Origin: Streptomyces griseocarneus
GTDB taxonomy: Bacteria > Actinomycetota > Actinomycetes > Streptomycetales > Streptomycetaceae
Assembly (NCBI GenBank): GCA_003674045.1
Contig: PENC01000006.1
Location: forward strand, 1 to 64,000
Length of the DNA: 64,000 bases
Direction: 5' to 3'
Under the pieces are notes generated by a model. The model was not told the DNA's origin, did no database searches, and saw only the letters and a list, made by a program, of their open reading frames with translations. Shown one piece after another: positions 25,633 to 33,979 of the stretch (its first letter is position 1; the number at the start of each line of letters is the position of its first letter). A program made the translations under genes and the position numbers.

Positions 25633-27048
25633 CTACTCGATGACTCGCGGAACTGTATTGCGCTGCCCGTCTGACCACGTCTCGTCATCTTCTGTGAGGT
25701 AGTCGGGCCTCTGCGCGCGTTGAGATCGCTTCGCAGTTCCAGCAGCGGAGCCACTCACAGGGATTCCCATCGGCCCCTGACCACGTACGAGTCCAGAACC
25801 ACCGGGGGTGAATTCAGAGCGTCCCTGCCCTTGGCTACGAAGATGACCGACCGTACCGCCCGGCTCCGAGGCGAATCGCCTGCCAGGGCTGGCCTGCCTA
25901 GGTGCTGCAGAGCCGACTCCGCCCCCCATCGGATGGCTTCCCATGCCCATGGGGCCTCGTCCAGTCGAGCCAGAGCCCTCACTAGTACGGGCTGGGTTTG
26001 CCGTACCCACAGGGTTCAGCCCAACAGGAGAACGCTCGTCACCGATGACCACACCCCTCGGTGGCCGTACAGTTCCAGGCTGGCCTACGGGCCGCGCTGG
26101 AGTCCCACCCACAATCCCGTCGCCACCGCCTACAGGGCGTGGCAAGGGGACGCTCCCCGTAGGGCGACCGCTGGGAACGTTCGGCACACGCACGCCACCC
26201 GGAGTTGTGGAGGGCAGGTTGGTCAACGGAGGCCGCGGCAACGGAACAACTCGCGAATCCGGGGTACTGGTCAGCTGCCCCGGACCGTCAGGAACATGGG
26301 GATTAGGTCCCGTGTCTGCGGGGTGGTGCGGCCTTGGAGTCACTGTCGTGGAATCGACATTCGTATGCGTCGGCAGATCGATATCAGGACGCACTCGGGA
26401 GGGAGGATTAACCGTCGCATGCTTGGGCGTGCTCACAGCAGCTACGCCTGCGTGCATCGCAGCGCTCGGCGCTGCTCCGCCTCCGCTCCCAGCAGAAGAA
26501 GCTGCCTCTGTTGCAGAGCCGGTATAACGACGCTCGCCACCATCGAACCATCCATGACCGGACGGCAACAACGGAAAACTCGGCTCCTTAAGGCTCTTAA
26601 TATCCGTCTGCGCCACCGAGTAATAAGAGTCCAGCCTCGTCATCAGATCAGCCGCAACCCGGCGGTGATCCTCACTGTTCGCCAGGCGCGCCTTTTCCTT
26701 CTCCGGGTCCGTGTAGCACGGCTCCATCGTCGGCACCGGCATGGCCGACTTGACCTCCGTGAGGCCGTCGCCCGCATTACTCACAGACGTGCCAACCCCC
26801 ATGACGTGCAGCGCCAGGCGGCCCGCCTGGTTGGTCATTTCGGAGCCCCAGTTACGGAACGCCTCGCCTCCATCCCCTTCCCAGTGCACGCGGTCGATGT
26901 GGTGCTTCAGCAGCAAGCTGAGCGCGTTGAGGCCCTGGCCAGCGCTGGTCAATGCGGAGCCAGCACGGGTCAGCTGCTCGGGCTTGGCGTGCTCGATCAT
27001 CGCGTAGAGCTCTTCGTGACTGAAGCCGTCGAACTTCCCGTTGCTCAC
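25633..27048 (-). CDS. WXG-like protein with long Pro/Gly-rich tail
   Basis: The 471-residue protein has a helical N-terminal third with a WXG-type turn (VHWEGDGGEAFRNW, about residues 55-68), followed by about 300 residues rich in Pro, Gly, Ser and Arg. The layout is reminiscent of mycobacterial PPE/Esp-type secreted proteins. The frame opens with a GTG at 27069 that overlaps the previous stop. I prefer GTG 27048 because GGGGGAG lies seven bases upstream. It is encoded between a small cluster protein and the mycosin and is probably a T7SS substrate (inference). Confidence 0.8.
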   Translation of the reverse strand: MSNGKFDGFSHEELYAMIEHAKPEQLTRAGSALTSAGQGLNALSLLLKHHIDRVHWEGDGGEAFRNWGSEMTNQAGRLALHVMGVGTSVSNAGDGLTEVKSAMPVPTMEPCYTDPEKEKARLANSEDHRRVAADLMTRLDSYYSVAQTDIKSLKEPSFPLLPSGHGWFDGGERRYTGSATEAASSAGSGGGAAPSAAMHAGVAAVSTPKHATVNPPSRVRPDIDLPTHTNVDSTTVTPRPHHPADTGPNPHVPDGPGQLTSTPDSRVVPLPRPPLTNLPSTTPGGVRVPNVPSGRPTGSVPLPRPVGGGDGIVGGTPARPVGQPGTVRPPRGVVIGDERSPVGLNPVGTANPARTSEGSGSTGRGPMGMGSHPMGGGVGSAAPRQASPGRRFASEPGGTVGHLRSQGQGRSEFTPGGSGLVRGQGPMGIPVSGSAAGTAKRSQRAQRPDYLTEDDETWSDGQRNTVPRVIE

Positions 27049-27065
27049 TTCGTATCTCCCCCAGG

Positions 27066-27527
27066 TCACATTCCGCCTTGGCCACCGGTGATATTGCCAC
27101 CCGGACTCTGCGCATGCTGCTGGTCCGCCGCGTTGCTCTGTCCGGGCTGTCCTGGCGTGTGCGTAGGCGCCGACGTCGGTGCCGGGTTGTACTTCCGCGT
27201 ACGTTCCTCGATCGCCTTCAGCCGTGCGGCCTGGTCCGCGTCAACGGCGTCGTAACCGCGGTCGGCGATCAGGGCTGCGATACTCATCGCCTCGATCTGG
27301 TCACCGAAGGTCTGCGACAGCTCCTTCAGGCGTCCATGTACGTGCTCGTACAGATCGGCCAGGCCCTTGGCCGTATCGAAAGATCCGTACACATCCTTGG
27401 GAAGCTTCTGGTCGGCAATCGATTTCACCGACGATGACGAATCCTCAAGGTTTTCCAGGATCTTGTCGATATGGCCCTTGAACTTCGTCAGCGTCTCGGC
27501 TTCCTTGGCCAGATCGCTGTTGCCCAC
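27066..27527 (-). CDS. T7SS-cluster helical protein
   Basis: The 153-residue protein is predicted helical over residues 1-110 (FKGHIDKILENLEDSSSSVKSIA and following in heptad-like style), with a Pro/Gln/Gly-rich tail. The size and pattern resemble WXG100 relatives but lack a clear WXG turn. The GTG at 27527 follows GGGGAGGGAAACC. It is directly upstream of the Pro-rich WXG-like gene, with its stop 17 bases before the preferred start of that gene. Function is unknown; a partner of the downstream protein is plausible. Confidence 0.75.
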   Translation of the reverse strand: MGNSDLAKEAETLTKFKGHIDKILENLEDSSSSVKSIADQKLPKDVYGSFDTAKGLADLYEHVHGRLKELSQTFGDQIEAMSIAALIADRGYDAVDADQAARLKAIEERTRKYNPAPTSAPTHTPGQPGQSNAADQQHAQSPGGNITGGQGGM

Positions 27528-27537
27528 GGTTTCCCTC

Positions 27538-27902
27538 CCCTGACGCTTGGCTGCGCCACCTTCACTCTAGTCACTCGGGCCTTACGCCCCAACCGCAATC
27601 CCGTCAAGGAACGTTGACCCAGGGCTGCAGGGCGAGCGCCCTGGTGCTCGATCGCCTCTCGTGACGGATCGTTGCACCTGCCACTCGCAGCATGTGCGGA
27701 GGGGCCTTCCCGCCCCTGGTCTCCGCAGCGCTCCCCCGAGCTGCCATGAGGCGCAGACGTAAACCAGCCACGGCGAAAGTCGCCCGCACGGCATCGGCCG
27801 CTTGCCCTTCCCAACGAACGGTCGGCATGGCCGGAGGCAGACGCGGTAGCCGCCGCCCCGAAGGGCACGCGGGCGTTGTCCGGTGCCGTGCCCTACCGCC
27901 GG
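27538..27902 (-). other. 365-base gap with a WXG-like remnant
   Basis: This gap between two cluster genes contains a 74-codon minus-strand frame at 27604-27828. Its start reads MPTVRWEGQAADAVRATFAVAG, which resembles the turn and second helix of WXG-type proteins encoded nearby (WEGEAH, WEGDGGEAF). No ribosome site precedes it, the rest is Arg-rich without family character, and the sequence upstream is in another frame. I regard it as a possible decayed or very small gene, not as an established CDS. Confidence 0.3.
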
Positions 27903-28415
27903 TCACAGCTTGCGCATCACCCCGCGCCAGGTCCACCCCGCGCCGAGGACGGCATCCCGCAGAGAATCCTTCATCTGCCGCGAGTTGAAGTGGAACGTCT
28001 CGACCTTGCGCCGACGGCCGTCGGGCCCCTTCTCGTACGTCCATTGCCGGGAGAACGTGGTCACGGGTCCACGGGTGTACTCGCGCGACCGGGCCAGCGT
28101 GCGTGAGTCCCCGATCCATTCGACGTCCCACTGCTCGTCGAGGGCACGGACCTCACGGTCTCCCGGCACCAGGCGCATCGAGGTCTTGAGGGTCCGGCTC
28201 ATCTGGGTTCTGACGAGGAGGGTCTTCGAGGCGGGTTCCAGAATCCGCCACTCCGCCACCAGGTCACCGCTCTCCCCCGAGGTGGGATTGCGCACGACCC
28301 ACTGCACACCCGTTTCGTTGAGGGCGAGCAGCGCGGCCCGGACCTCCGCCGCGGAACGCGGTGCGATTCCGCGGCCAGGGCGTCTGGTACCCATCAGCTT
28401 GTCGAAAAGACCCAT
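27903..28415 (-). CDS. Conserved T7SS-cluster protein, unknown function
   Basis: The 170-residue soluble protein starts MGLFDKLMGTRRPGRG. It is a mixed alpha/beta protein without signal or membrane segment; the WRILEPASKTLLVRTQMSRTLK stretch (in two halves) suggests beta strands. No catalytic motif recognised. It lies in line with the flanking genes, which suggests an accessory role in secretion or substrate handling, by location only. Confidence 0.7.
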   Translation of the reverse strand: MGLFDKLMGTRRPGRGIAPRSAAEVRAALLALNETGVQWVVRNPTSGESGDLVAEWRILEPASKTLLVRTQMSRTLKTSMRLVPGDREVRALDEQWDVEWIGDSRTLARSREYTRGPVTTFSRQWTYEKGPDGRRRKVETFHFNSRQMKDSLRDAVLGAGWTWRGVMRKL

Positions 28416-28457
28416 TTAGCATCCCGTGAATATGTGCCTGCTCGCCATAAAGCCCTC

Positions 28458-28955
28458 TCAGGACCCTGCTTCGCTGTCCGGACGTACCGTGCGCACGAAG
28501 TCCTGGAAGTCTCCCAGAATGGTGTCGTGCTGGGCAGCGGTGGAGGTGAGGGCCAACCGGATCACCGCACGACGTCGCGGATCCGCGACGTCCAGCAGGG
28601 ACAGGTACACCTGGGACTGAACGAGATCGCGGTGCACGCCGGCGGCGATCGCCGAGAAAGCCACCCGCTGCGTCAGAGCAGGCGCGTCCGCTGAACCGAC
28701 CTCGCGGCGGTCGGCCACCGTCACCGACTCGGCAACCTCGCACAAGCGCTGTACCGACTCGTCGGCGATGTCGACCAGCGTCGCCGCGTCCGGCCGATAC
28801 TCGCCGTCGATGGTGATGTTGGCGGTGAACCCGGCGTCCGGCTGCGGATGCACCGCGGCGAAAGCCACCCCTTGGGCGTCCTCGTCGTCCGGAAACACCG
28901 GGAGCCAACCCTCCGGCAGGCGGAATTCGATCGGAACCGGCAGTGACGTGGGCAT
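28458..28955 (-). CDS. Conserved T7SS-cluster protein, LpqN/DUF1795-like fold possible
   Basis: The 165-residue protein opens with PIEFRLPEGWLPVFPD, a start typical of Mog1/PsbP-like (DUF1795, LpqN) domains. Hydrophobic strands and an ending FQDFVRTVRP follow. No signal peptide, so probably cytosolic. It lies between the cassette B large protein and the 170-residue protein, all on the minus strand with short gaps. Assignment to the fold is by pattern only. Confidence 0.7.
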   Translation of the reverse strand: MPTSLPVPIEFRLPEGWLPVFPDDEDAQGVAFAAVHPQPDAGFTANITIDGEYRPDAATLVDIADESVQRLCEVAESVTVADRREVGSADAPALTQRVAFSAIAAGVHRDLVQSQVYLSLLDVADPRRRAVIRLALTSTAAQHDTILGDFQDFVRTVRPDSEAGS

Positions 28956-28981
28956 GTGGAGTCTTTTCTGTGGGGGATGTG

Positions 28982-30334
28982 TCAGAGCAGGTGGGTGATT
29001 GCCGACGTGGCCGAGCCGATGGCATGGCCTGCCTTGCCGGCCGCATCACCCAGGGCATGGGCCGCCTCACCTACGCTGTCGGCCACCTTGTTCGGGTCGA
29101 CAGTGAATTCGAGGCCCACGGCTCCGCCGACAACGGGAGAGAGGCCTACCTTGGCGCCGATGTGGTATTTACCGTCCTCCTGCTTCTCAACGCCCCACTT
29201 GGCCTCCGCACCGGGACCCCACCACCCTTCGGCCGTAGCGCCGATGCCGATCCCGCCGACCTCGATGCCTCCGGCTCCACCGCTCTTCCCTCCAGCGAAC
29301 GCCTTCGCGCCGACGGAGACGCCGTCCTTGCCCGCTTTGGCACTGACACCGGCCTCGCCGCCGGCGAACGCGGTATGCCGCCCGTAGAAACTGTCAGGCC
29401 CGATCTCGACGCGCCCTTCGGTCGTGGAGCGAATGCCTGCGGACACTTCCGCCTGGCCGGAGATGCCACTGTCCGTGATTCCCGCGTTCGCGGTGGCCCT
29501 GGCTCCCGCATAGATGTCCGAAATCCCAGAGAGCTTCACATCGCCCTTGCTCGCCGAGCCCTTCTGGGTCACATGGAAGAGGTCGAGATACCCCTTGAGC
29601 GTGCCCTCCTTGCCGTATGCGGGGCCCGTGACGGAGAAGCCCGCATCAGGCCCCGACACCTTCATCTCGCCATCGGTGGTCCAGCCGCTCTTCTTCTTGG
29701 CGGCCTTGGCCGCCTCCGGCGCCCCGGCCTTCGCCAAGTCGCTCTCCGCACGCGCGTTGAACCCGCCCCAGTCCTTACCGTCCAGGGGCATGGCAGTTGA
29801 CGCGCGGCCCAGCGCCCGCTGCACGCCCTCGTCGGCTTCGTTCACCGACTCGACCGCCTTGGCGATCGCGTCCGTCCACTCCTGGGCGCCCTTTGCAGCC
29901 TGGGCCTGGATGGTGGGGTAGTCGGGATCGTGACGGAGGGTGGCCTGGTCCTTTGAGGAGAGTTTTTCGAAGCCTATGTAGGTGGCCTTGCCTTCGGCAT
30001 CGACCTTGTATTCCTTCGCCTCGGCGTCGGTGACCAGGTCCTTCACCGCCTTCTGCAGGCGGGTCAGAAGGGTGTGTGCCTGCTTCAGGAGGCTGGCGAC
30101 GGCCAGGGCCTCCGTCTTGGCGGCCGCGTATTCGGCCCCCGTGGCCCTGGTACGTAGCTGGTGCGCGTCGAAGGCTTGGCCTTGCCAGTTGCCGTTGGCC
30201 AGGGCCCCCTGAATGTTTTTCTCGTAGGCGGTCTTCAGCTCGCCGAAACGTTCGCCCATCTTCTGCCAGGCTTCGGATGCGGTCGACAGGGGCGAGAGAT
30301 CAGCGGTGATGACGTCGTGGTAGCTCAGTGACAC
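28982..30334 (-). CDS. T7SS cassette B large protein, WXG-like N-terminus and Gly-rich C-terminus
   Basis: The 450-residue protein shares residues 1 to about 210 with the 728-residue protein at 17244: LSYHDVITADL, NWQGQAFDAHQ (WXG-type turn), HDPDYPT, an EWTDAIAKAVESVNEADEG-type helix and GGFNARAESD. From about 225 on it changes to a Gly/Ala/Ser-rich, repetitive region of alternating polar and small residues (AGGEAGVSAKAGKDGVSVG and similar). It ends in a small-residue helical segment (VGEAAHALGDAAGKAGHAIG). Such regions occur in secreted toxins and wall proteins; a pore-forming or surface role is inference. The GTG 30334 start follows GGGGGA. The small partner is 16 bases upstream. Confidence 0.8.
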   Translation of the reverse strand: MSLSYHDVITADLSPLSTASEAWQKMGERFGELKTAYEKNIQGALANGNWQGQAFDAHQLRTRATGAEYAAAKTEALAVASLLKQAHTLLTRLQKAVKDLVTDAEAKEYKVDAEGKATYIGFEKLSSKDQATLRHDPDYPTIQAQAAKGAQEWTDAIAKAVESVNEADEGVQRALGRASTAMPLDGKDWGGFNARAESDLAKAGAPEAAKAAKKKSGWTTDGEMKVSGPDAGFSVTGPAYGKEGTLKGYLDLFHVTQKGSASKGDVKLSGISDIYAGARATANAGITDSGISGQAEVSAGIRSTTEGRVEIGPDSFYGRHTAFAGGEAGVSAKAGKDGVSVGAKAFAGGKSGGAGGIEVGGIGIGATAEGWWGPGAEAKWGVEKQEDGKYHIGAKVGLSPVVGGAVGLEFTVDPNKVADSVGEAAHALGDAAGKAGHAIGSATSAITHLL

Positions 30335-30350
30335 GGTCGTATCCCCCGGG

Positions 30351-30761
30351 TCACATCTCGTCGATGCGGCTGCGGAACGGTATCTGCGCGAGGCCGCCCG
30401 AGCTGAACTGTGTCTTGGTGGCGAGGTCCTGGCCCTGGAAGAGCGTGCTCGTGCCGCGCAGCGCGTTCAGTTCCCCATGCAGCGTGCCCATCAGTCGGCC
30501 CGCCTGTCCCTGCCAGTTGGCCAGTGCGTCCGACAGCCCCTTCTGCGTGGCCCAGGCGGACAGCCCCTTCAGCCCGGTCTCCGGCCTCATCAGGCCCGGC
30601 AACGGGCCTGCGGGAGCGGCGAACGGCGGGTGCACCGCGCCGCCGTCTTCCCCCATACGGCAGGCGGTCTGGGTGTCTGGGAGCAGGTGTTCCTCCATGA
30701 ACGTTGTGGCCTTCTTCTTGTCGCTCGCGGAACTCGCCAGCGCTCCCTCACCAACGCCCAC
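30351..30761 (-). CDS. T7SS cassette B small protein
   Basis: The 136-residue helical protein carries the motifs shared with the frameshifted gene at 16757: SSASDKKKA, EEHLLPD, LKGLSAWAT, ALANWQGQ, LFQGQDLATKTQF. The frame extends to a TTG at 30827. I chose GTG 30761 because GGGGAGG lies seven bases upstream and the extension has no matching residues. It immediately precedes the large cassette B gene (16-base gap), so the pair is one unit. The role is unknown: chaperone, co-exported partner or antitoxin are possibilities. Confidence 0.8.
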   Translation of the reverse strand: MGVGEGALASSASDKKKATTFMEEHLLPDTQTACRMGEDGGAVHPPFAAPAGPLPGLMRPETGLKGLSAWATQKGLSDALANWQGQAGRLMGTLHGELNALRGTSTLFQGQDLATKTQFSSGGLAQIPFRSRIDEM

Positions 30762-30834
30762 CCCAGTGCCTCCCCGGCCTTCGAAATCCCTGCAGAACCC
30801 CCCGTTGCGAGGTGTAACTCTACGCAAGGACCGA

Positions 30835-30864
30835 AACGTGAGTGCGAGTCACCGCACTCACGTT
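30835..30864. promoter_or_regulatory. 12-base-arm inverted repeat upstream of cassette B
   Basis: Perfect arms AACGTGAGTGCG and CGCACTCACGTT flank a 6-base loop in the 157-base gap between mycosin 2 and the cassette B small gene. It may terminate the mycosin transcript or be an operator for cassette B. Confidence 0.6.
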
Positions 30865-30866
30865 CC

Positions 30867-30884
30867 CTAGGTACTACTACCTAG
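30867..30884. promoter_or_regulatory. 18-base dyad CTAGGTACTACTACCTAG
   Basis: A perfect dyad (7-base arms, 4-base centre) two bases beyond the longer inverted repeat. The A/T-richer composition and lack of GC clamp look more like a protein-binding site than a terminator. It lies about 105-125 bases upstream of the cassette B start. The binding factor is unknown. Confidence 0.5.
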
Positions 30885-30918
30885 ATACGGGCCACGACCT
30901 GGGCTCACCCAGCCCCGC

Positions 30919-32376
30919 TCACCCCGACCGGCGCCGCCGTAGGTCCCGAAGCACCAGCGCCACCCCCGCGATCGCCGCGACCAATACCGTCGCGCCGCCC
31001 AAGGCGTACGTGGCGAGGCGTTCCTGGCGTTGTCGGGGGGTTTCGCCTGTGGCGAGGGGGGCCGGGGCGGGGGCCTTGACGTTGCGGGACATGGGTTTGT
31101 CGGGGGTGACGCGGTCGAGGGGGGTGGCGTCGTCGGTCAGGGCTCGGACCGGGTCGACCACGCCCCAGCCGATGTAGCGGTCGTGGCCGTTGGTGGCCCT
31201 TTCCGCGGTCTGTTCTATCTGGGCGACGACCTGGTGCTGTTTCCAGTCGGGGTGTTTGGCGCGGATGAGGGCGGCGACGCCGGCGACGTACGGGGCGGAG
31301 AAGCTGGTGCCGTTGTCGACGCATTGGCCGCCGAGCGGGACGGTGGAGACCATTTCGACTCCGGGGGCCGCGACGCCGACGAATTCGCCGGGCTGGGAGA
31401 AGGGCGCGCGCTCGTTGTTGCGGTCCGAGGCCGCGACTGCGAGGACGCCGTTGTAGGCGGCCGGGTAGGTCTCCTTGACCTGGCCGTCGAGGCCGTCGTT
31501 GCCTGCCGAGGCGACCACCACGACGTCGTGGGCGAGCGCGTCCTTGACCGCCAGTTCCAGATCGGAATCGGGTTTGAGCGCCTTTGCCGTGTCCTGGGAG
31601 ATGTTGATGACCTGGGCGCCCGCGGCGACGGCCAGGTTGATGCTCTGGGCGAGCGTGCGGGACGTGCCGGTGCCCTTTTCGTCGTTCTGCCGGATCGGGA
31701 TGATGACGGATTCCGGCGCGAGGCCGACGAAGCCGCTGTTCGAGGACGGGCGGGCCGCGATGATGCCCGCGACCTTCGTGCCGTGGCCGACGAGGTCGAG
31801 CGTGGGGTCCGGCTGGACCTTCGGCTTTTCCGGTTCGGGTTTCGGGGTCGGCTTTTCCGGCGGTTTCGGGGTCGGGGACGGGGGCGCCGACGGTGGTGCC
31901 GAAGGCTTCGGGGTGGGCGTCGCCTTCGGCGGTGCCGACGGATTCGCCGTGGGCCCCGGCGGCGCCTTCGGCGCCTTCACCGCGTCCCTGCGGTCGTTGT
32001 CCGCTTCCCGTACGCCCACGCCGGCGTCCGCCGACGCCGTTTCCATACCGGTGAGCAGGTCCGCGCCGCTCTGGACGTCGACCGCGTTCTTCAGCTGCGG
32101 ATTGCGGACGTCGACGCCCGTGTCGATGACGGCCACCCGGACCGGTTTGCCATTGCTGTCCTTGCCCTTGGTGTCCTGCCACAGCTGGTCCAGCAGGACG
32201 CGCTGGAGCGACCACGGGGTGCCCTTGATGGGCTTGGCGGGGAAACGGCATTCGCCCACGCCGTCCGGCTTCACGGAAGTGGACGGGAGTGTTTCCGGGC
32301 TCGCCTTCACCGCGTGCACCGGAACGACCGGCGTGACGATTGCCACCGTCGCCAGGGCCATCGTGATACGTCGCAT
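30919..32376 (-). CDS. mycP: Type VII secretion mycosin (S8 protease), second copy
   Basis: The 485-residue membrane-anchored subtilase has a signal peptide (about 1-24) and catalytic Asp85 (VIDTG), His198 (VGHGT) and Ser358 (GTSFSAP), with SAGNDG for the oxyanion site. Between Asp and His lies a long insert (about 130-192) rich in Pro, Lys and Ala, characteristic of some mycosins. The C-terminal transmembrane helix ends in RDLRRRRSG. ATG 32376 with GAGG upstream is chosen; the frame's extension to 32730 overlaps eccB. Only 7 bases separate it from the eccB stop, so the two are one operon. Confidence 0.95.
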   Translation of the reverse strand: MRRITMALATVAIVTPVVPVHAVKASPETLPSTSVKPDGVGECRFPAKPIKGTPWSLQRVLLDQLWQDTKGKDSNGKPVRVAVIDTGVDVRNPQLKNAVDVQSGADLLTGMETASADAGVGVREADNDRRDAVKAPKAPPGPTANPSAPPKATPTPKPSAPPSAPPSPTPKPPEKPTPKPEPEKPKVQPDPTLDLVGHGTKVAGIIAARPSSNSGFVGLAPESVIIPIRQNDEKGTGTSRTLAQSINLAVAAGAQVINISQDTAKALKPDSDLELAVKDALAHDVVVVASAGNDGLDGQVKETYPAAYNGVLAVAASDRNNERAPFSQPGEFVGVAAPGVEMVSTVPLGGQCVDNGTSFSAPYVAGVAALIRAKHPDWKQHQVVAQIEQTAERATNGHDRYIGWGVVDPVRALTDDATPLDRVTPDKPMSRNVKAPAPAPLATGETPRQRQERLATYALGGATVLVAAIAGVALVLRDLRRRRSG

Positions 32377-32383
32377 GGTCGCC

Positions 32384-33979
32384 TCACGACCCCTGCGGCT
32401 GCTTGGCCGCATTGGTGTCCAGCCGTGGGCCGGTCGGCAGGAATTGCGACCAGTTGGCGGGTACGGCCATGGGGTCGACCTTCGCATAGCCCAGCCTGGT
32501 GCGGGCCGTGTCCGCCTCGGCGGGGGCCTTGGACGGCTCGGCTTCCGACGCGTCGGCGGTGCCCGGGGAAGGTGCCGGGTTCTCACCGATCTTCGATTTT
32601 CCGGCGTCGCTGTCGTTGTTGGACTGCACCGCGTACCGCAGCCCGGTGTCCGTGACGAGGAAGATGGCACCGCTGCTGGTCTGACGGCCCGTGACCTGGC
32701 GATAGAGGAGTCCGGAGCCGGGCGTGACATAGGCGCTGGTGGCGCCGTCGGGAATGGTCGCCGGGTATTCCGTGCCCGCCCAGGTGGCCAGATCCGGAGT
32801 GCCCGAGGAGGACATGCCGCCGAAAATGCTGCACACCGTCTTCTTCACCTCGACGCCCGGGCCCGCCTCCTGGGCATTGGCCTGCTGGGGCACACGCGTG
32901 GGCCAGTGGTTCCGGCCGTAGAACTCCTCGCCGTCCGGGGTGAAATCGGCGGCGCTGACGTGCTCGGGTGTGCCCGCCTGACCGAGGGGCGACAGCAATT
33001 TGCTGTCGAGGAGCAGCTTGGCGACGAATTCGGAGACGCGCTGCACCTTGCCCTGGAGCACGAGGTAGTGCTGCGTGCCCGCGCCGGTGGGCGCTTCGAG
33101 GACCATGCCGACGCGGTTCGCCTTGGCGGACAGCGTGCCCACACCGGCGTTCGCGCCGATGTCACCGCGGATCTCGGGGAAGACGACGGGGGCGCCCTCG
33201 TTGAAGGTGGCCAGCCAGTCCTTGGTGACGCGCTGCGGCTGCGCGCCGTCCCGGAAGAGGGAACGCAGCAGCAGGTTGTAGTCGGGCGTATCGGCGAGCT
33301 TTTTCCAGTCCTCGCCGCCGAGCAGGTATTTGGTGCCCTGCGGGTCGATCAGGTAGCGCGCGTCGTCGGGCCCCTGGACGTACAGGGCCTGGTTGTCGTG
33401 CAGCCGGTCCCGGCCGGTGAGCCGCTTGAGCTTCGGGTCGCGGTCGGCGAAGAGGAAGACGGCCTTCTGCGTCGTCTTCTCGTTTCCTCCGGGCTGTTCG
33501 CACACGGCCCACTGCTTCTTGCGGCCGGCCTCGACGGGGCTGGGCATGCGGTCCGGGGCATAGGGAATGCCGAGCGTCGGGCCGCGCGGAATATGGCCGC
33601 TGTCGAGCTCGGATTCCTTCACCTTGATGACGGTGGATTTGTCGGGGGTGAGGAGAAGCTTCGCGGAGGCGAAATTGAGGACGGGGTGCAGCTGTTTCTT
33701 GTTGTCGGTCTCCAGCACCACGTACCGGGTGGTGGAGTTGCTGCCGACGATGACGTGGGCCGCGGTGTCGTCCCAGCCCTTGGGCGCGGTCGGGCGGAAC
33801 ATGCCCCACGCGCCGAATCCGGCGACGAGGAGCGCCCCGACGACGACCCCGGGCAGGACCGCGCGCAGCGGACGCGGGGCGCCTTCCTCCGTTCCGCTGG
33901 GGGACGGTTGCAGGAAAGCGGCGACTGTCCGCTTCTTCGCGAAGGTGTACGCGTTGAGCTGATCCCGGCGTGATGCCAT
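32384..33979 (-). CDS. eccB: T7SS core protein EccB
   Basis: EccB is a single-pass core subunit of the secretion complex with a large periplasmic-side repeat domain. The 531-residue protein starts with the family's MASRRDQLNAYTFAKKR, has one transmembrane helix (about 40-62) and the long extracytoplasmic domain including a conserved Cys pair (WAVCEQPG, KTVCSIFG). A Glu/Ala/Pro-rich segment near the C-terminus may be a Streptomyces addition. ATG 33979 has GGGGAGAAG upstream. It is divergent from eccE. Confidence 0.95.
   Translation of the reverse strand: MASRRDQLNAYTFAKKRTVAAFLQPSPSGTEEGAPRPLRAVLPGVVVGALLVAGFGAWGMFRPTAPKGWDDTAAHVIVGSNSTTRYVVLETDNKKQLHPVLNFASAKLLLTPDKSTVIKVKESELDSGHIPRGPTLGIPYAPDRMPSPVEAGRKKQWAVCEQPGGNEKTTQKAVFLFADRDPKLKRLTGRDRLHDNQALYVQGPDDARYLIDPQGTKYLLGGEDWKKLADTPDYNLLLRSLFRDGAQPQRVTKDWLATFNEGAPVVFPEIRGDIGANAGVGTLSAKANRVGMVLEAPTGAGTQHYLVLQGKVQRVSEFVAKLLLDSKLLSPLGQAGTPEHVSAADFTPDGEEFYGRNHWPTRVPQQANAQEAGPGVEVKKTVCSIFGGMSSSGTPDLATWAGTEYPATIPDGATSAYVTPGSGLLYRQVTGRQTSSGAIFLVTDTGLRYAVQSNNDSDAGKSKIGENPAPSPGTADASEAEPSKAPAEADTARTRLGYAKVDPMAVPANWSQFLPTGPRLDTNAAKQPQGS

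Noticed and set aside
25720..27255. 511-codon plus-strand frame opposite the Pro-rich WXG-like gene
   Set aside because: Arg-rich translation without domains; the minus-strand gene has WXG-like features and ribosome sites.
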